From: Actinomadura harenae
GTDB taxonomy: Bacteria; Actinomycetota; Actinomycetes; Streptosporangiales; Streptosporangiaceae
Assembly (NCBI RefSeq): GCF_003696215.1
Contig: NZ_RFFG01000037.1
Span: 1-64,000, forward strand
DNA length: 64,000 nt
Direction: 5' to 3'
The notes below the pieces were generated by a model that worked only from the letters and a program-made list of their open reading frames with translations, was not told where the DNA came from and searched no databases. Positions 46,994 to 54,520 of the stretch are shown piece after piece (within the stretch, counting starts at the first letter, position 1; each line of letters opens with the position of its first letter). The translations under genes were made by a program, and so were the position numbers.

Positions 46994-47281
46994 CTAGTGG
47001 ACCGGGGCGTTCCGCATCATCCAGCAGACGGCGACGATGCGGACGAACTCCCAGTCGTGGGTGTCGCCGGGCCACCAGCCGCGCCGGAAGGCGTCCTCGG
47101 CGAAGCCGGAGAGGTAGTCCATGAGGGCGGGCTGAGAGGGATCCGGGACCAGTCCTCGCACTTCGGCGACGTGCTGGTCCACGGCCGCGGCGAGCCCCGG
47201 GGTCTCCGTCATCCGCTCAACGCCGGCGTCCCCGATGTCGCGGACGAGCAGGCCGAGTTCCTCGAAAACTTCCCCATTCAT
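46994..47281 (-). CDS. Small protein, possibly DUF6401 family
   Basis: Protein of about 95 residues beginning MNGEVFEELGLLVRDIG, with TPGLAAAVDQHVAEVRGLV and YLSGFAEDAFRRGW, ending in a tryptophan-rich helix HDWEFVRIVAVCWMM. The AAVDQHxAxVR segment and the length recall actinobacterial DUF6401 proteins (natural-product-associated, unknown function); this match is from memory. The ATG at 47281 lies 7 nt after TAGCTT on this strand, fitting a leaderless transcript. No biosynthetic genes adjoin it. Confidence 0.6.
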   Translation of the reverse strand: MNGEVFEELGLLVRDIGDAGVERMTETPGLAAAVDQHVAEVRGLVPDPSQPALMDYLSGFAEDAFRRGWWPGDTHDWEFVRIVAVCWMMRNAPVH

Positions 47282-47452
47282 TCGCCCGAAGCTAGCAATC
47301 ACCGGGCAATGCTCGCGTCACAAAACCGGCTGTTACGCAGGTAAAACTTCTCGCTCCGCCCACGTCCTCCCCACACAAAAACCGCCTCCAGCCCTTACCG
47401 GGCAGGGCTCGAAGGGGTTGGGGGGCGGGGGTTGCGCGGAGATAGTCGCTGT

Positions 47453-47465
47453 GTAGATAATCTAC
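47453..47465. promoter_or_regulatory. Palindrome overlapping a -10-like box upstream of the SRPBCC gene
   Basis: Perfect 13-bp palindrome GTAGAT-A-ATCTAC, with GATAAT inside resembling a -10 hexamer, 25 bp before the SRPBCC ATG. It is an AT-rich island in GC-rich DNA, likely an operator of an ArsR-, PadR- or TetR-type repressor encoded elsewhere. Confidence 0.6.
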
Positions 47466-47490
47466 GCGAAGGCTAAACGAGAGGCAGGGC

Positions 47491-47907
47491 ATGTGGGAGT
47501 ACGAGCACTCGGTGGAGACGTCGGCGGCGCGCGTGGAGCTCTGGCGGCACTGGGTGGACATGGAGTCCTGGCCGAGCTGGAACGACGGCATCGCGAAGAT
47601 CGAGGTGGACGGGCCGTTCGCCGTCGGGACCGCGTTCGTCATGACGCCGCCGGAGGGTGACCCGGTGCCGCTGCGGATCGTCGAGATCGTGGACGGTGAG
47701 TCCTTCAGCGACGTGGCGGACGCCGGGGACTTCGTCGTCACCACGCGGCACATGCTGGCCGACCTGCCGGATGGACGGACGCGCGTCACCTACCGCACCG
47801 AGATCACCGGGCCGCTCGCCGACCAGGTCGGGCCCGCCATCGGGCCGGACATCACGTCCGACTTCCCGGACGTTCTCGCGGCGCTGGTGGCGCTCGCCGA
47901 AGGCTGA
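47491..47907 (+). CDS. SRPBCC (START/polyketide cyclase-like) family protein
   Basis: Small ligand-binding-fold protein of 138 residues. It begins MWEYEHSVETSAARVELWRH, continues with WVDMESWPSWNDGIAKIEVDG (the typical first helices and strands of SRPBCC proteins) and FAVGTAFVMTPPEGDP, and ends with the long C-terminal helix around PDITSDFPDVLAALVALA. Such proteins bind hydrophobic molecules or act in stress responses; many are co-transcribed with ArsR-type regulators, absent here. GAGAGGCAGG precedes the ATG, and a 13-bp palindrome lies 25 bp upstream. Confidence 0.85.
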   Translation: MWEYEHSVETSAARVELWRHWVDMESWPSWNDGIAKIEVDGPFAVGTAFVMTPPEGDPVPLRIVEIVDGESFSDVADAGDFVVTTRHMLADLPDGRTRVTYRTEITGPLADQVGPAIGPDITSDFPDVLAALVALAEG

Positions 47908-47967
47908 GCCGGAAGATCGTCGTGGGCTCTGCGGGAGCACGGGGCGGGGAGCGGACATCTGGTGGGC

Positions 47968-48624
47968 ATGAACCCGCACACGCCCACGGACGATGAGTTG
48001 TGGAGCCGGGCGCGGGACGGTGACGAGCAGGCCTTCGGGGCGCTCTTCGACCGTCACGCGCGCACGGTCTACAACTACTGCTTCCGGCGGACGGCGAGCT
48101 GGTCGGAGGCGCAGGACGTCACCTCGGTGGTGTTCCTGGAGACCTGGCGGCAGCGCGCACGTGTCCAGCCGCAGTCCGGTTCGCTGCTGCCCTGGTTGTA
48201 CGGGGTCGCGACGAACGTCCTGCACAACCACCGGCGGAGCATGCGCAGGCACCGGGACGCGCTGTCCCGGATGCCGAAGCCGGTCCCGCACCCGGACGAC
48301 ATGGACGAGGTCACCGCGCGCCTCGACGCCGAGCGGCGGATGCGCCGCGTCCTCGACGCGGTCCAGAGGCTGCCGCGGCGCGACCGCGAGGTGCTGGTCC
48401 TCAGCGTCTGGGAGGAACTGGACCACAACCAGATCGCCGAGGCGCTCGGCATCGCCGCGGGCACGGTCCGATCGCGGCTCAGCCGCGCCCGGGCCCGCCT
48501 CCGCGACCTCTCGGACCACCCCGCGTCCGGCCCGGCGACGACGGGGGTCGGTGGCGCGGCGTCGGGACGGGGCGCTGCCGTCCGTCATTCCGTGAATGTT
48601 CGTCTTCCCGGGGAGAGCCGATGA
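47968..48624 (+). CDS. ECF (sigma-70 family) RNA polymerase sigma factor
   Basis: Sigma factor of about 218 residues. Region 2 includes DEQAFGALFDRHARTVYNYCFRR and GSLLPWLYGVATNVLHNHRR (about residues 15-90). Region 4 includes LPRRDREVLVLSVWEELDHN and GIAAGTVRSRLSRARARL (about 135-180). The C-terminal 35 residues are a poorly structured Gly/Ala/Arg tail. The start is ATG 47968 or the in-frame GTG 47962. It overlaps the downstream CU044_5270 gene by 4 bp (ATGA). Its wording differs from the other two sigma/CU044 pairs, suggesting a separate subgroup. Confidence 0.92.
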   Translation: MNPHTPTDDELWSRARDGDEQAFGALFDRHARTVYNYCFRRTASWSEAQDVTSVVFLETWRQRARVQPQSGSLLPWLYGVATNVLHNHRRSMRRHRDALSRMPKPVPHPDDMDEVTARLDAERRMRRVLDAVQRLPRRDREVLVLSVWEELDHNQIAEALGIAAGTVRSRLSRARARLRDLSDHPASGPATTGVGGAASGRGAAVRHSVNVRLPGESR

Positions 48625-49634
48625 ACGACATGATGCCGCCGTCTCGGCGGGACCTCGTTGAGCACGACGCCGTCCGTGACCAGTTGCTTCGGGAGACACG
48701 TCAGATGCCCACGCGTGCGAGGTCGCCGCGCCTGATCCTCGGCGGACTGGCCGCCACGCTCGTCGCCGGGGCCGCCGCCACCGCGATCGCCGTCGTGCCG
48801 TCGGGTGGGGGCGGTCAGCCGACGATCGCGCCGGTCGCCGCGACCGAGGTCCTGGACCGGGCGTCCAAGGCCGCCGGTGGGCTGCCGGACTTCAAGCCGA
48901 GGGCGGACCAGTACCTCTACATGCTGTCCAAGTCCCGGCAGCGGCCCGAGGGGGAGGCCCAGGGGCGCACGGTGAGCCGCGTCGACTGGCGGTCCGCCGA
49001 CGGCAGGCACGCGGGTCTCACGAGCGGTGGGGACTTGGGCCGCGACCTGTGGTTGTGCGAGAACTCGCGCGAGTACGAGGAGATGTTGACCAAGTCGAAG
49101 GCCGCCGGGATCGTCCGGCCGAAGGTGGACCTCGCGAAGCCGCCCCAGGGCTGCCACAGCGCGCCCGTCATGCTCAGTGGGCTGCCGACCACCGTGCAGG
49201 GGATGCGGTCCTGGTTGTACAAGAACAGCCGCGGCGGGAACCCGGCCGACGTCCAGGCGTTCATCACGCTGTCCGACACGTTGCTGACCCGGTACGTGCG
49301 CCCGTCGTCGCTCGCGCTGATGTTCAAGGCCGCGGGCGCGATCCCGGGTGTCACGGTGACGCGGAACGTCACCGACCTGGCCGGACGCAAGGGCATCGCG
49401 GTCGGGCAGACCTTCGACGGACGCCGACTGGAGCTCATCTTCGACGTGAAGAGCTACCGCTACCTCGGGTACCGGCAGTTCGTGAGCCACAAGGACTCGC
49501 ACGCGTTCCCGGCGGGCCCGAAGGCGGACGTCACTCCGTCCGCCGACGCGCGGTACCCGGACGGCACGGAGCTCTACTCGTACGCGCTGCTCAAGGTCGC
49601 CGTCACCGACAAGGTGAAGCAGACTCCGCGTTGA
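48621..49634 (+). CDS. CU044_5270 family membrane protein
   Basis: Protein of 337 residues, coupled to the sigma gene by an ATGA overlap. Cytoplasmic N-terminus (about 1-35, with RRDLVEHDAVRDQLLRE), one membrane helix (about 37-58, LILGGLAATLVAGAAATAIAVV) and an outer domain with ATEVLDRASKAAGG, QYLYMLSKSRQRPEGE and SWLYKNSRGGNPADVQAFIT. The C-terminal part GVTVTRNVTDLAGRKGIAVG with LELIFDVKSYRYLGYR matches the family's closing beta strands. There is no zinc-finger anti-sigma motif. Likely the partner of the adjacent ECF factor. Confidence 0.87.
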   Translation: MNDMMPPSRRDLVEHDAVRDQLLRETRQMPTRARSPRLILGGLAATLVAGAAATAIAVVPSGGGGQPTIAPVAATEVLDRASKAAGGLPDFKPRADQYLYMLSKSRQRPEGEAQGRTVSRVDWRSADGRHAGLTSGGDLGRDLWLCENSREYEEMLTKSKAAGIVRPKVDLAKPPQGCHSAPVMLSGLPTTVQGMRSWLYKNSRGGNPADVQAFITLSDTLLTRYVRPSSLALMFKAAGAIPGVTVTRNVTDLAGRKGIAVGQTFDGRRLELIFDVKSYRYLGYRQFVSHKDSHAFPAGPKADVTPSADARYPDGTELYSYALLKVAVTDKVKQTPR

Positions 49635-49650
49635 TCTGACGCGACGGCCG

Positions 49651-49680
49651 CGGCATCCCGTCCCGCCGGGCGGGATGCCG
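49651..49680. terminator. Terminator between convergent CU044_5270 and nitrilase genes
   Basis: A 10-bp perfect stem (CGGCATCCCG / CGGGATGCCG) with a 10-nt loop, 16 nt after the plus-strand stop. Confidence 0.8.
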
Positions 49681-49721
49681 TCGTGTCGTCAGGCGTTGGC
49701 GCGGGCGCCGGGCGCTCTCGG

Positions 49722-50414
49722 CTACGGGGCGAAGGTCGCGCGGGCGAAGTCGTCGGGGGCGGTGCCGGCCTCGGCGAGGACGTCGCCGGTCGCCGACCAG
49801 ATGCCGGAGCCGCCGCACGTCTCGTCGAAGCCTCCGCCGGTCGGCCCCGCGAAGGACGCCCCGGCCACCCACACGCCGCGCGCGGCGATGATCCGGCGGG
49901 CGCGTTCGGGGAGGAGGTGGGCCTCGTGGTCGGCGTGGAGGACTCCGGCGAGGTAGCCGTCCATGCCCAGGGCCGCGAGCGCGGCGTCGTGTTCGGGGAT
50001 TCTGGTGTCGCGGCAGATGGCGAGGCCGAGTCGCCAGCCGTCCACCTCGATGACCGTGGGCTCGCCCGGCACGAAGAGGTCGTTCTCGACGCCGTGCAGG
50101 TGCGCCTTCCTGTAGGCGACGCGCGCGCCGGTGCCGTCCACGGCCAGGAAGGCGATGCTGGGGCCGGGCACGGGGGCGCCCACGAGGGCGAGCGCTCCGG
50201 TCTCGGCACAGGCGGCGATGATGGGCGCCAGGCGCTCGTCGTCGGGGGCGATGGGCGGGGCGTCCAGTTCGTACCCGGTCAGCGACAGCTCGGGGAACAC
50301 CACGACGCGCGCGTCCGCCGACCGGACGGCCCGCGCGTGCGCTTCCGCGTTGGCCTCCACGTCGTAGGAGACGCACTTCGGCTGCGCCGCCGCGATGGTC
50401 AATGACTGCCGCAT
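49722..50414 (-). CDS. Carbon-nitrogen hydrolase (nitrilase superfamily)
   Basis: Single-domain hydrolase of 230 residues. The catalytic Glu-Lys-Cys triad is visible: Glu in VVFPELSLTGYEL (about 42), Lys in VAYRKAHLHG (about 108) and Cys in LGLAICRDTRIPEHDAA (about 142). This indicates C-N bond hydrolysis of an amide or nitrile; the substrate is not predictable, though small family members often act as omega-amidases or metabolite repair enzymes. GGGAGGCC lies 5 nt before the ATG at 50414, which is favoured over the longer frame. Confidence 0.9.
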   Translation of the reverse strand: MRQSLTIAAAQPKCVSYDVEANAEAHARAVRSADARVVVFPELSLTGYELDAPPIAPDDERLAPIIAACAETGALALVGAPVPGPSIAFLAVDGTGARVAYRKAHLHGVENDLFVPGEPTVIEVDGWRLGLAICRDTRIPEHDAALAALGMDGYLAGVLHADHEAHLLPERARRIIAARGVWVAGASFAGPTGGGFDETCGGSGIWSATGDVLAEAGTAPDDFARATFAP

Positions 50415-50661
50415 ATCGGCCTCCCCGCTGGTCGAATCCAAGATCAGCCTATTCGCGGATGATCACGACGGACAGGAGATGTCCGTCACCCAGTCAGGGA
50501 GGGCCGGGCAGAGGGCGGCGATCTGCTGGTCGCGGCGCCGACGGGTTCGCGGCCGCAGCGGAAGGCGCCGTCGCAGTCGTCCTCGATGAGAAGTCCGCCG
50601 GTCGCGCGTCCAGTCGATGGCGGCGTCAGTGGGTCGGCGGATGCCAGGCCGGCTGGTCCGG

Positions 50662-51039
50662 TTAAGGGACGCGCCGCGTTCGGGACTCCTCGATCTCGTT
50701 GATGTGCTCTTCGGTCCACCGCCGCAGCGCGGTGATGGGCTCGGCCAGGCTGCGGCCGAGCGGGGTCAGGTCGTACTCGACGCGGGGCGGGATCGTCGGG
50801 TGGACGGTCCGGGTGACGAACCCGTCGGCTTCGAGCGCGCGCAGTGTCTGCGTGAGCATCTTCTGTGAGACGCCCTCGACGCGCCTGCTCAGTTCCGTGT
50901 AGCGCATGGTGCCCGCCTGGAGTGCGTCCACGACGAGGACCGTCCACTTCCCCGCGATGTGGTCGAGCACCTGCCGGGTCGGGCACTTCGCCGAGAACGC
51001 GTCGGCCGGCAGCCCGGAGGACTCCACGAGGGTCGTCAT
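50662..51039 (-). CDS. HxlR family transcriptional regulator
   Basis: Winged-helix regulator of 125 residues. The family pattern is visible: FSAKCPTRQVLDHIAGKWTVLV (the Cys before the first helix, residues 15-36), TMRYTELSRRVEGVSQKMLT (turn and recognition helix), LEADGFVTRTVHPTIPPRVEY and the wing YDLTPLGRSL. It is divergent from a nitroreductase gene across a 68-bp gap containing a 14-bp palindrome, the usual layout for HxlR control of a redox enzyme under electrophile or quinone stress. The ribosome site is poor, so the start could also be the GTG at 51057. Confidence 0.9.
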   Translation of the reverse strand: MTTLVESSGLPADAFSAKCPTRQVLDHIAGKWTVLVVDALQAGTMRYTELSRRVEGVSQKMLTQTLRALEADGFVTRTVHPTIPPRVEYDLTPLGRSLAEPITALRRWTEEHINEIEESRTRRVP

Positions 51040-51053
51040 GGAGGGAGAGTAAC

Positions 51054-51067
51054 GCACTAATTAGTGC
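51054..51067. promoter_or_regulatory. Palindromic operator between HxlR and nitroreductase genes
   Basis: Perfect 14-bp palindrome GCACTAATTAGTGC. The half-site TTAGTGC recurs at 51100-51106, just before the nitroreductase ATG. It is AT-rich and centred in the divergent promoter region, as expected for the HxlR binding site. Confidence 0.75.
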
Positions 51068-51107
51068 CCTCTTCCCCCTGGAGACCCACTCTCCAATAGT
51101 TAGTGCC

Positions 51108-51767
51108 ATGACAGCAACGCACACGATGTCCGTCGCCGAAGCCATCCGCACCCGCCGCACCGTCCGCCACTACCGTCCCGACCCGGTTCCCGCGGACGCC
51201 TTGGACGCGTTGCTGGCCCTCGCCATCGAGGCCCCCACCAGCTGGAACCTCCAGGACCGGTCCGTCGTCGCCGTCACCGGCGAGGACGGGCGCGCGGGCC
51301 TGACCTGGGCCACCGGCGGCCAGCCCCAGCCGCAGGAGGCGCCGGTCGTGCTGGTCTTCGTGGCCGAACCGCTGGCCTGGCGGGACGACCACGGAGACGT
51401 CTACGACCAGGCCCTCCGCAACGGCGCGTGGAGCGAGGAGTTCGTCTCGGCGTTCTCCCAGGACGCGCACGCGTTCCAGACCGGCTTGGAGGAACGCGGC
51501 CTGCTACGGGAGTACGCGGTCAAGGACGCCATGATCGCGGCGACCTACGTGATGCTCGCCGCCACCGAGATGGGACTGGCCACATCCCCCATGAACGGCT
51601 GGGACGAGGCCAGGGTGAAGAAGGTCATCGGCGTCGACGACCGCGACGACCTGGCCATCGCCCTGCTCATGTCCATCGGCCACCCGGCCGAGGAGCGCCG
51701 CCACCCCGGCCGCCGTCCCCAGGAACGCAACGTCTTCCGCGAGTCCTACGGATCGCCTAGGACTTGA
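51108..51767 (+). CDS. Nitroreductase family protein
   Basis: FMN-dependent oxidoreductase of 219 residues. The N-terminal signature AIRTRRTVRHYRPDPVP (residues 11-27) holds the FMN phosphate-binding Arg pair; APTSWNLQDRSVVAV (about 43-57) contacts FMN. Further segments are AAWS-type helix content in DALRNGAWSEEFVSAFSQD-like sequence and the late signature AATYVMLAATEMGLATSPMNG, then VIGVDDRDDLAIALLMSIGHP. Likely reduces nitroaromatics or quinones with NAD(P)H. Divergent HxlR control is likely. The stop overlaps the convergent DUF397 gene by 11 bp. Confidence 0.92.
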   Translation: MTATHTMSVAEAIRTRRTVRHYRPDPVPADALDALLALAIEAPTSWNLQDRSVVAVTGEDGRAGLTWATGGQPQPQEAPVVLVFVAEPLAWRDDHGDVYDQALRNGAWSEEFVSAFSQDAHAFQTGLEERGLLREYAVKDAMIAATYVMLAATEMGLATSPMNGWDEARVKKVIGVDDRDDLAIALLMSIGHPAEERRHPGRRPQERNVFRESYGSPRT

Positions 51768-51939
51768 GCCGGGCGAGCAGCTCCGCGAATCCCGGACGGG
51801 TCACATGCAGATGTGGCCCGTCCGGATCCTTGGAGTCCCGAAGCCCAACCTCCGGCGCCAGCGCAGCGACTTCCACGCACTCGCCGCCTTCGCCAGAGGA
51901 GTAGCTCGACTTGCGCCACTTCACAGGGGGATGGTTCAC
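51757..51939 (-). CDS. DUF397 domain protein
   Basis: Small 60-residue protein with the DUF397 pattern: VKWRKSSYSSGEGGECVEVA (residues 6-25), VGLRDSKDPDGPHL and PGFAELLARLK at the end. The GTG start has GGAGG 6 nt upstream and overlaps the Scr1-type HTH gene by 4 bp. DUF397 proteins are abundant in filamentous actinobacteria, almost always next to such HTH proteins; the pair is discussed as a toxin-antitoxin-like or developmental switch (for example the BldB/AbaA-like and WhiJ systems). The tail overlaps the nitroreductase stop. Confidence 0.92.
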   Translation of the reverse strand: MNHPPVKWRKSSYSSGEGGECVEVAALAPEVGLRDSKDPDGPHLHVTRPGFAELLARLKS

Positions 51940-52757
51940 AGAGCCTCCATGAGTGTCCTGACCAGCCTCTCGGTCTCGGCCGTCGGGGACGCCGTACCGC
52001 GAGTGAGATCCAACGCTACGCGCATGCGGTGAAGGATCACAGACTCCTGGACGAGGTGCCCGAAACCGAACCCGGCCTCGGTCCAACCGACCGGACACCC
52101 CTCGACGTAGTTGAGCAGGGAGTAGCCGCTGGAGACGAAGACGCCCGCGCCGTTCGGGACGACTTCGATTGAGATGTTGGGCCTCTTGCCCATCTCGATG
52201 AGATGCGCGTACTGCGCCTGCATGACATCCCGACCGCCGATCAGCTCGCGCAGGGCGGCCTCCTTGATCAGCGCCACGACCAGCGGCGCCTCCCCGCCCT
52301 CAAGCAGTTCCTGCCGCCGCATGCGGATCGCCACCGCCTCGTCACGATCCTCCGTGTGCGGCGTCTGGCTCATGAGCTCCCTCGCGTACGCCTCGGTCTG
52401 GAGGAGACCGGGGACGTAGCCGTACTGGAAGCTGTAGATGATCGCAGCCTGCTCCTCCTGCACGAGGTACTGGTCGAAGCCTGCGGGCAGGTGAAGTTCG
52501 CGGTTGATCTGGTGGTACTGCTCCTCGAAGAAGTCCACCTCGTAGAACTTGTCGAGGCGCTGGCTGACGTCCTCGCCGGGGAGTCTGCGGAGGGTCTCGA
52601 TGGCCGAGATGAGTTTGCCGGAGACGATGCAGGCGCTACCGACCTCCGCCTGGCTGTGTCCGGCCTCGGTGCGGAGGCGCTTGAGCTTGCGCGCGTACAC
52701 GGCCCACGCGCTCTCGTGCGGGTTGAGGATGTGGCATTCGCTGTGCTTGTCAGGCAT
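51936..52757 (-). CDS. HTH regulator of the Scr1/DUF5753 (WhiJ-like) family
   Basis: Regulator of 273 residues. N-terminal helix-turn-helix: ARKLKRLRTEAGHSQAEVGS with KLISAIETLRRLPGED (about 22-62). The C-terminal DUF5753 domain (about 95-270) includes QEEQAAIIYSFQYGYVPGLL, QTEAYARELM and the closing SILHRMRVALDL-like segment. Ribosome site AAAGGAG. Coupled by 4 bp to the DUF397 gene. The DUF5753 part is thought to bind a ligand or the DUF397 partner (inference from family co-occurrence). Divergently upstream lie two small genes of unknown function. Confidence 0.92.
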   Translation of the reverse strand: MPDKHSECHILNPHESAWAVYARKLKRLRTEAGHSQAEVGSACIVSGKLISAIETLRRLPGEDVSQRLDKFYEVDFFEEQYHQINRELHLPAGFDQYLVQEEQAAIIYSFQYGYVPGLLQTEAYARELMSQTPHTEDRDEAVAIRMRRQELLEGGEAPLVVALIKEAALRELIGGRDVMQAQYAHLIEMGKRPNISIEVVPNGAGVFVSSGYSLLNYVEGCPVGWTEAGFGFGHLVQESVILHRMRVALDLTRGTASPTAETERLVRTLMEAL

Positions 52758-52879
52758 GTCGTAGCTCCTTTGCTACATCGACCCTGTGGCAGCGCACCTC
52801 TTCCGACCGGCACTCCGTGTCGGGAGAGTAGTGGTGAGATCACGCACAGTTCCTACTCCCCCGACCTCGGAGGGTGCCG

Positions 52880-53224
52880 ATGTGTGACGACACGACTCGC
52901 ATCTGTGACCGTAGCTTCGATTCACCGGTTGAGATAACCCGTTTGGCGAAAAGGACCAGACTCCTCGCGCTCGCCGGCGGGCTGGACGACATCGGGCTGC
53001 GGGCGCGGCTCGTCGAGAACGTCCTCAAACCGACCATCCTGCGCTGCTGGAATCCGGACACGATGGGCCGGACGATCAGCGTGACGTGCGAGAAGCCCAC
53101 GGGCGGCGCGTGGACGTACTGGCTGTATCCCGGCGGGATCCGGCTCGGCGACGCGCAGGACGTCCGCGATCCCGACGACACGATCTCCACCGCGCTCGCG
53201 ATCGCGACGGAGCTGGCCCGATGA
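52880..53224 (+). CDS. Hypothetical protein, first of a coupled pair
   Basis: Protein of about 114 residues beginning MCDDTTRICDRSF. A helical segment EITRLAKRTRLLALAGGLDD is followed by a beta-rich part: SVTCEKPTGGAWTYWLYPG, then RDPDDTISTALAIATELA. GGAGGG precedes the ATG. It overlaps the next gene by ATGA, so the two are translated together. The position, divergent from a DUF5753/DUF397 module, is typical of actinobacterial accessory islands. No family is recognised. Confidence 0.65.
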   Translation: MCDDTTRICDRSFDSPVEITRLAKRTRLLALAGGLDDIGLRARLVENVLKPTILRCWNPDTMGRTISVTCEKPTGGAWTYWLYPGGIRLGDAQDVRDPDDTISTALAIATELAR

Positions 53225-53547
53225 GCCTGACCTTGCGCGGGGTGGGGGTTCGGGCGACCGACCTGGACGCGTGGCGGGCGCGGCGGCTGCTGTGGCGGTT
53301 GGCGCTCGACCTGCGCGGACGCGGCTGGACGACGGAGGCGCGGACGGCCGAGTTCCCGCCGATGCTGCGCGTCCGGGCCCCGGGGATGCCGTCGATCGGC
53401 GAGACGGTCACGGCCGTCCGGCACGTGGACGGGTGGTGGTTCCGGACGTCCGGCGGACGGAACATCGCGCACGCGACCGACACCGCGTCCGCCGCCGGGA
53501 CGCTCGACGAGCTGCTGCGGCCCTGGCTCGACGCCGCCTCTCCCTGA
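53221..53547 (+). CDS. Hypothetical protein, second of a coupled pair
   Basis: Protein of 108 residues, starting within the stop of the upstream gene (ATGA). It is Arg/Trp-rich: RATDLDAWRARRLLWRLALD, then FPPMLRVRAPGMPSIGETVT, HVDGWWFRTSGG and a C-terminal helix AGTLDELLRPWLDAA. The WWFRTSGGR-like strand resembles the upstream protein's AWTYWLYPGG segment, suggesting a related beta fold. No family is recognised; a heterodimer with the upstream protein is possible. Confidence 0.65.
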   Translation: MSLTLRGVGVRATDLDAWRARRLLWRLALDLRGRGWTTEARTAEFPPMLRVRAPGMPSIGETVTAVRHVDGWWFRTSGGRNIAHATDTASAAGTLDELLRPWLDAASP

Positions 53548-53557
53548 GGGGACCGGG

Positions 53558-54520
53558 TCAGCGGCCGGTGTGCTTGGCGATGAAGTCGGCGATGGTCTCC
53601 TGCATCTGCGTCAGGCCGGGCTCTTCGAGCGGGTAGTGGCCCGCGTTGTCGAGCATGACCGTGTCGACAGGGACCTTCGTGATGCGGGACAGGAAGGGCG
53701 TGCTCAGGTAGAGCGGCGTCCAGCGGTCCATGGCGGGCTGGGTCAGCAGGACGGGACAGGCGTCGAAGTCCTCGGGCTCGACGGCGGGCGTGTAGTTCAT
53801 ATACGTGTCCAGGAACCGGATGCTGACCCGGTTCGCGGCGGACGTCCGGTCCTTCATGAAGATCTTCATGGCGGCCGGGTCGTTGGCGAGCGCGGACATC
53901 TTGGCGGCGAGGCTCATCGGGTACTTCACGGACGCGAGCGGCGTCCGGGCCAGCGTCGACAGGAGCGGGATCCCGTAGCGGGCGGTCAGCCTGTCGTGCG
54001 CGGTCTCCTCGCGTACCAGCCGGTCACGCTGGTCGAGGAAGGTCATGCCGACGATGCCCGCGACCGTCCCGCGCGGCGCCTTCGCGGCGGCGTGGTAGGT
54101 CACCATGCCGCCCGCGCTGAGCCCGTACAGGACGATCGGCCGGTCGTCGCGGGCGCGCTCGCGGAGCAGGAAGTCGACGAGCAGGTCGACCCAGTCGTCG
54201 TAGGACGGTGTAGTACCGGGCTTGACCCGGGTGAGGCCGTAGCCGAGGTTGTCCAGGGCGATCGTCTCGTAGCCCTTGCGGGCGAGCGGGGCGCCGAGGA
54301 TGAGCGACATCTGGCGTCCGTTCGTCCCGACGCCGTGGTGCAGGACGACCTTCGCCCTCGCCTTCGGGTTCGGGTAGCGGTCGAGGTGGACGCGGTGTCC
54401 GCGCCACTCCCAGAAGTCCTCCTCGGGTGCGGTCCGGTCGTCCAGGCGCAGCCGATCCGGCAGGCGTTGTTGCAGGTCACGCCATGCTCGCTGGTCTCGG
54501 TAGAACGCGGGACCACTCAT
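53558..54520 (-). CDS. Alpha/beta hydrolase
   Basis: Hydrolase of 320 residues. The oxyanion region is VVLHHGVGTNGRQM (about 60), the second strand ETIALDNLGYGLTR, and the nucleophile elbow IVLYGLSAGGMVTYHAA (Ser in G-L-S-A-G, about 133). The acid is likely in PVLLTQPAMDRWTP, and the catalytic His is in LDNAGHYPLEEPG (about 297). No signal peptide. Its ATG overlaps the upstream TetR gene stop by 4 bp (ATGA), so regulator and enzyme form one operon. Esterase or lipase activity is plausible; the substrate is unknown. Confidence 0.9.
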   Translation of the reverse strand: MSGPAFYRDQRAWRDLQQRLPDRLRLDDRTAPEEDFWEWRGHRVHLDRYPNPKARAKVVLHHGVGTNGRQMSLILGAPLARKGYETIALDNLGYGLTRVKPGTTPSYDDWVDLLVDFLLRERARDDRPIVLYGLSAGGMVTYHAAAKAPRGTVAGIVGMTFLDQRDRLVREETAHDRLTARYGIPLLSTLARTPLASVKYPMSLAAKMSALANDPAAMKIFMKDRTSAANRVSIRFLDTYMNYTPAVEPEDFDACPVLLTQPAMDRWTPLYLSTPFLSRITKVPVDTVMLDNAGHYPLEEPGLTQMQETIADFIAKHTGR

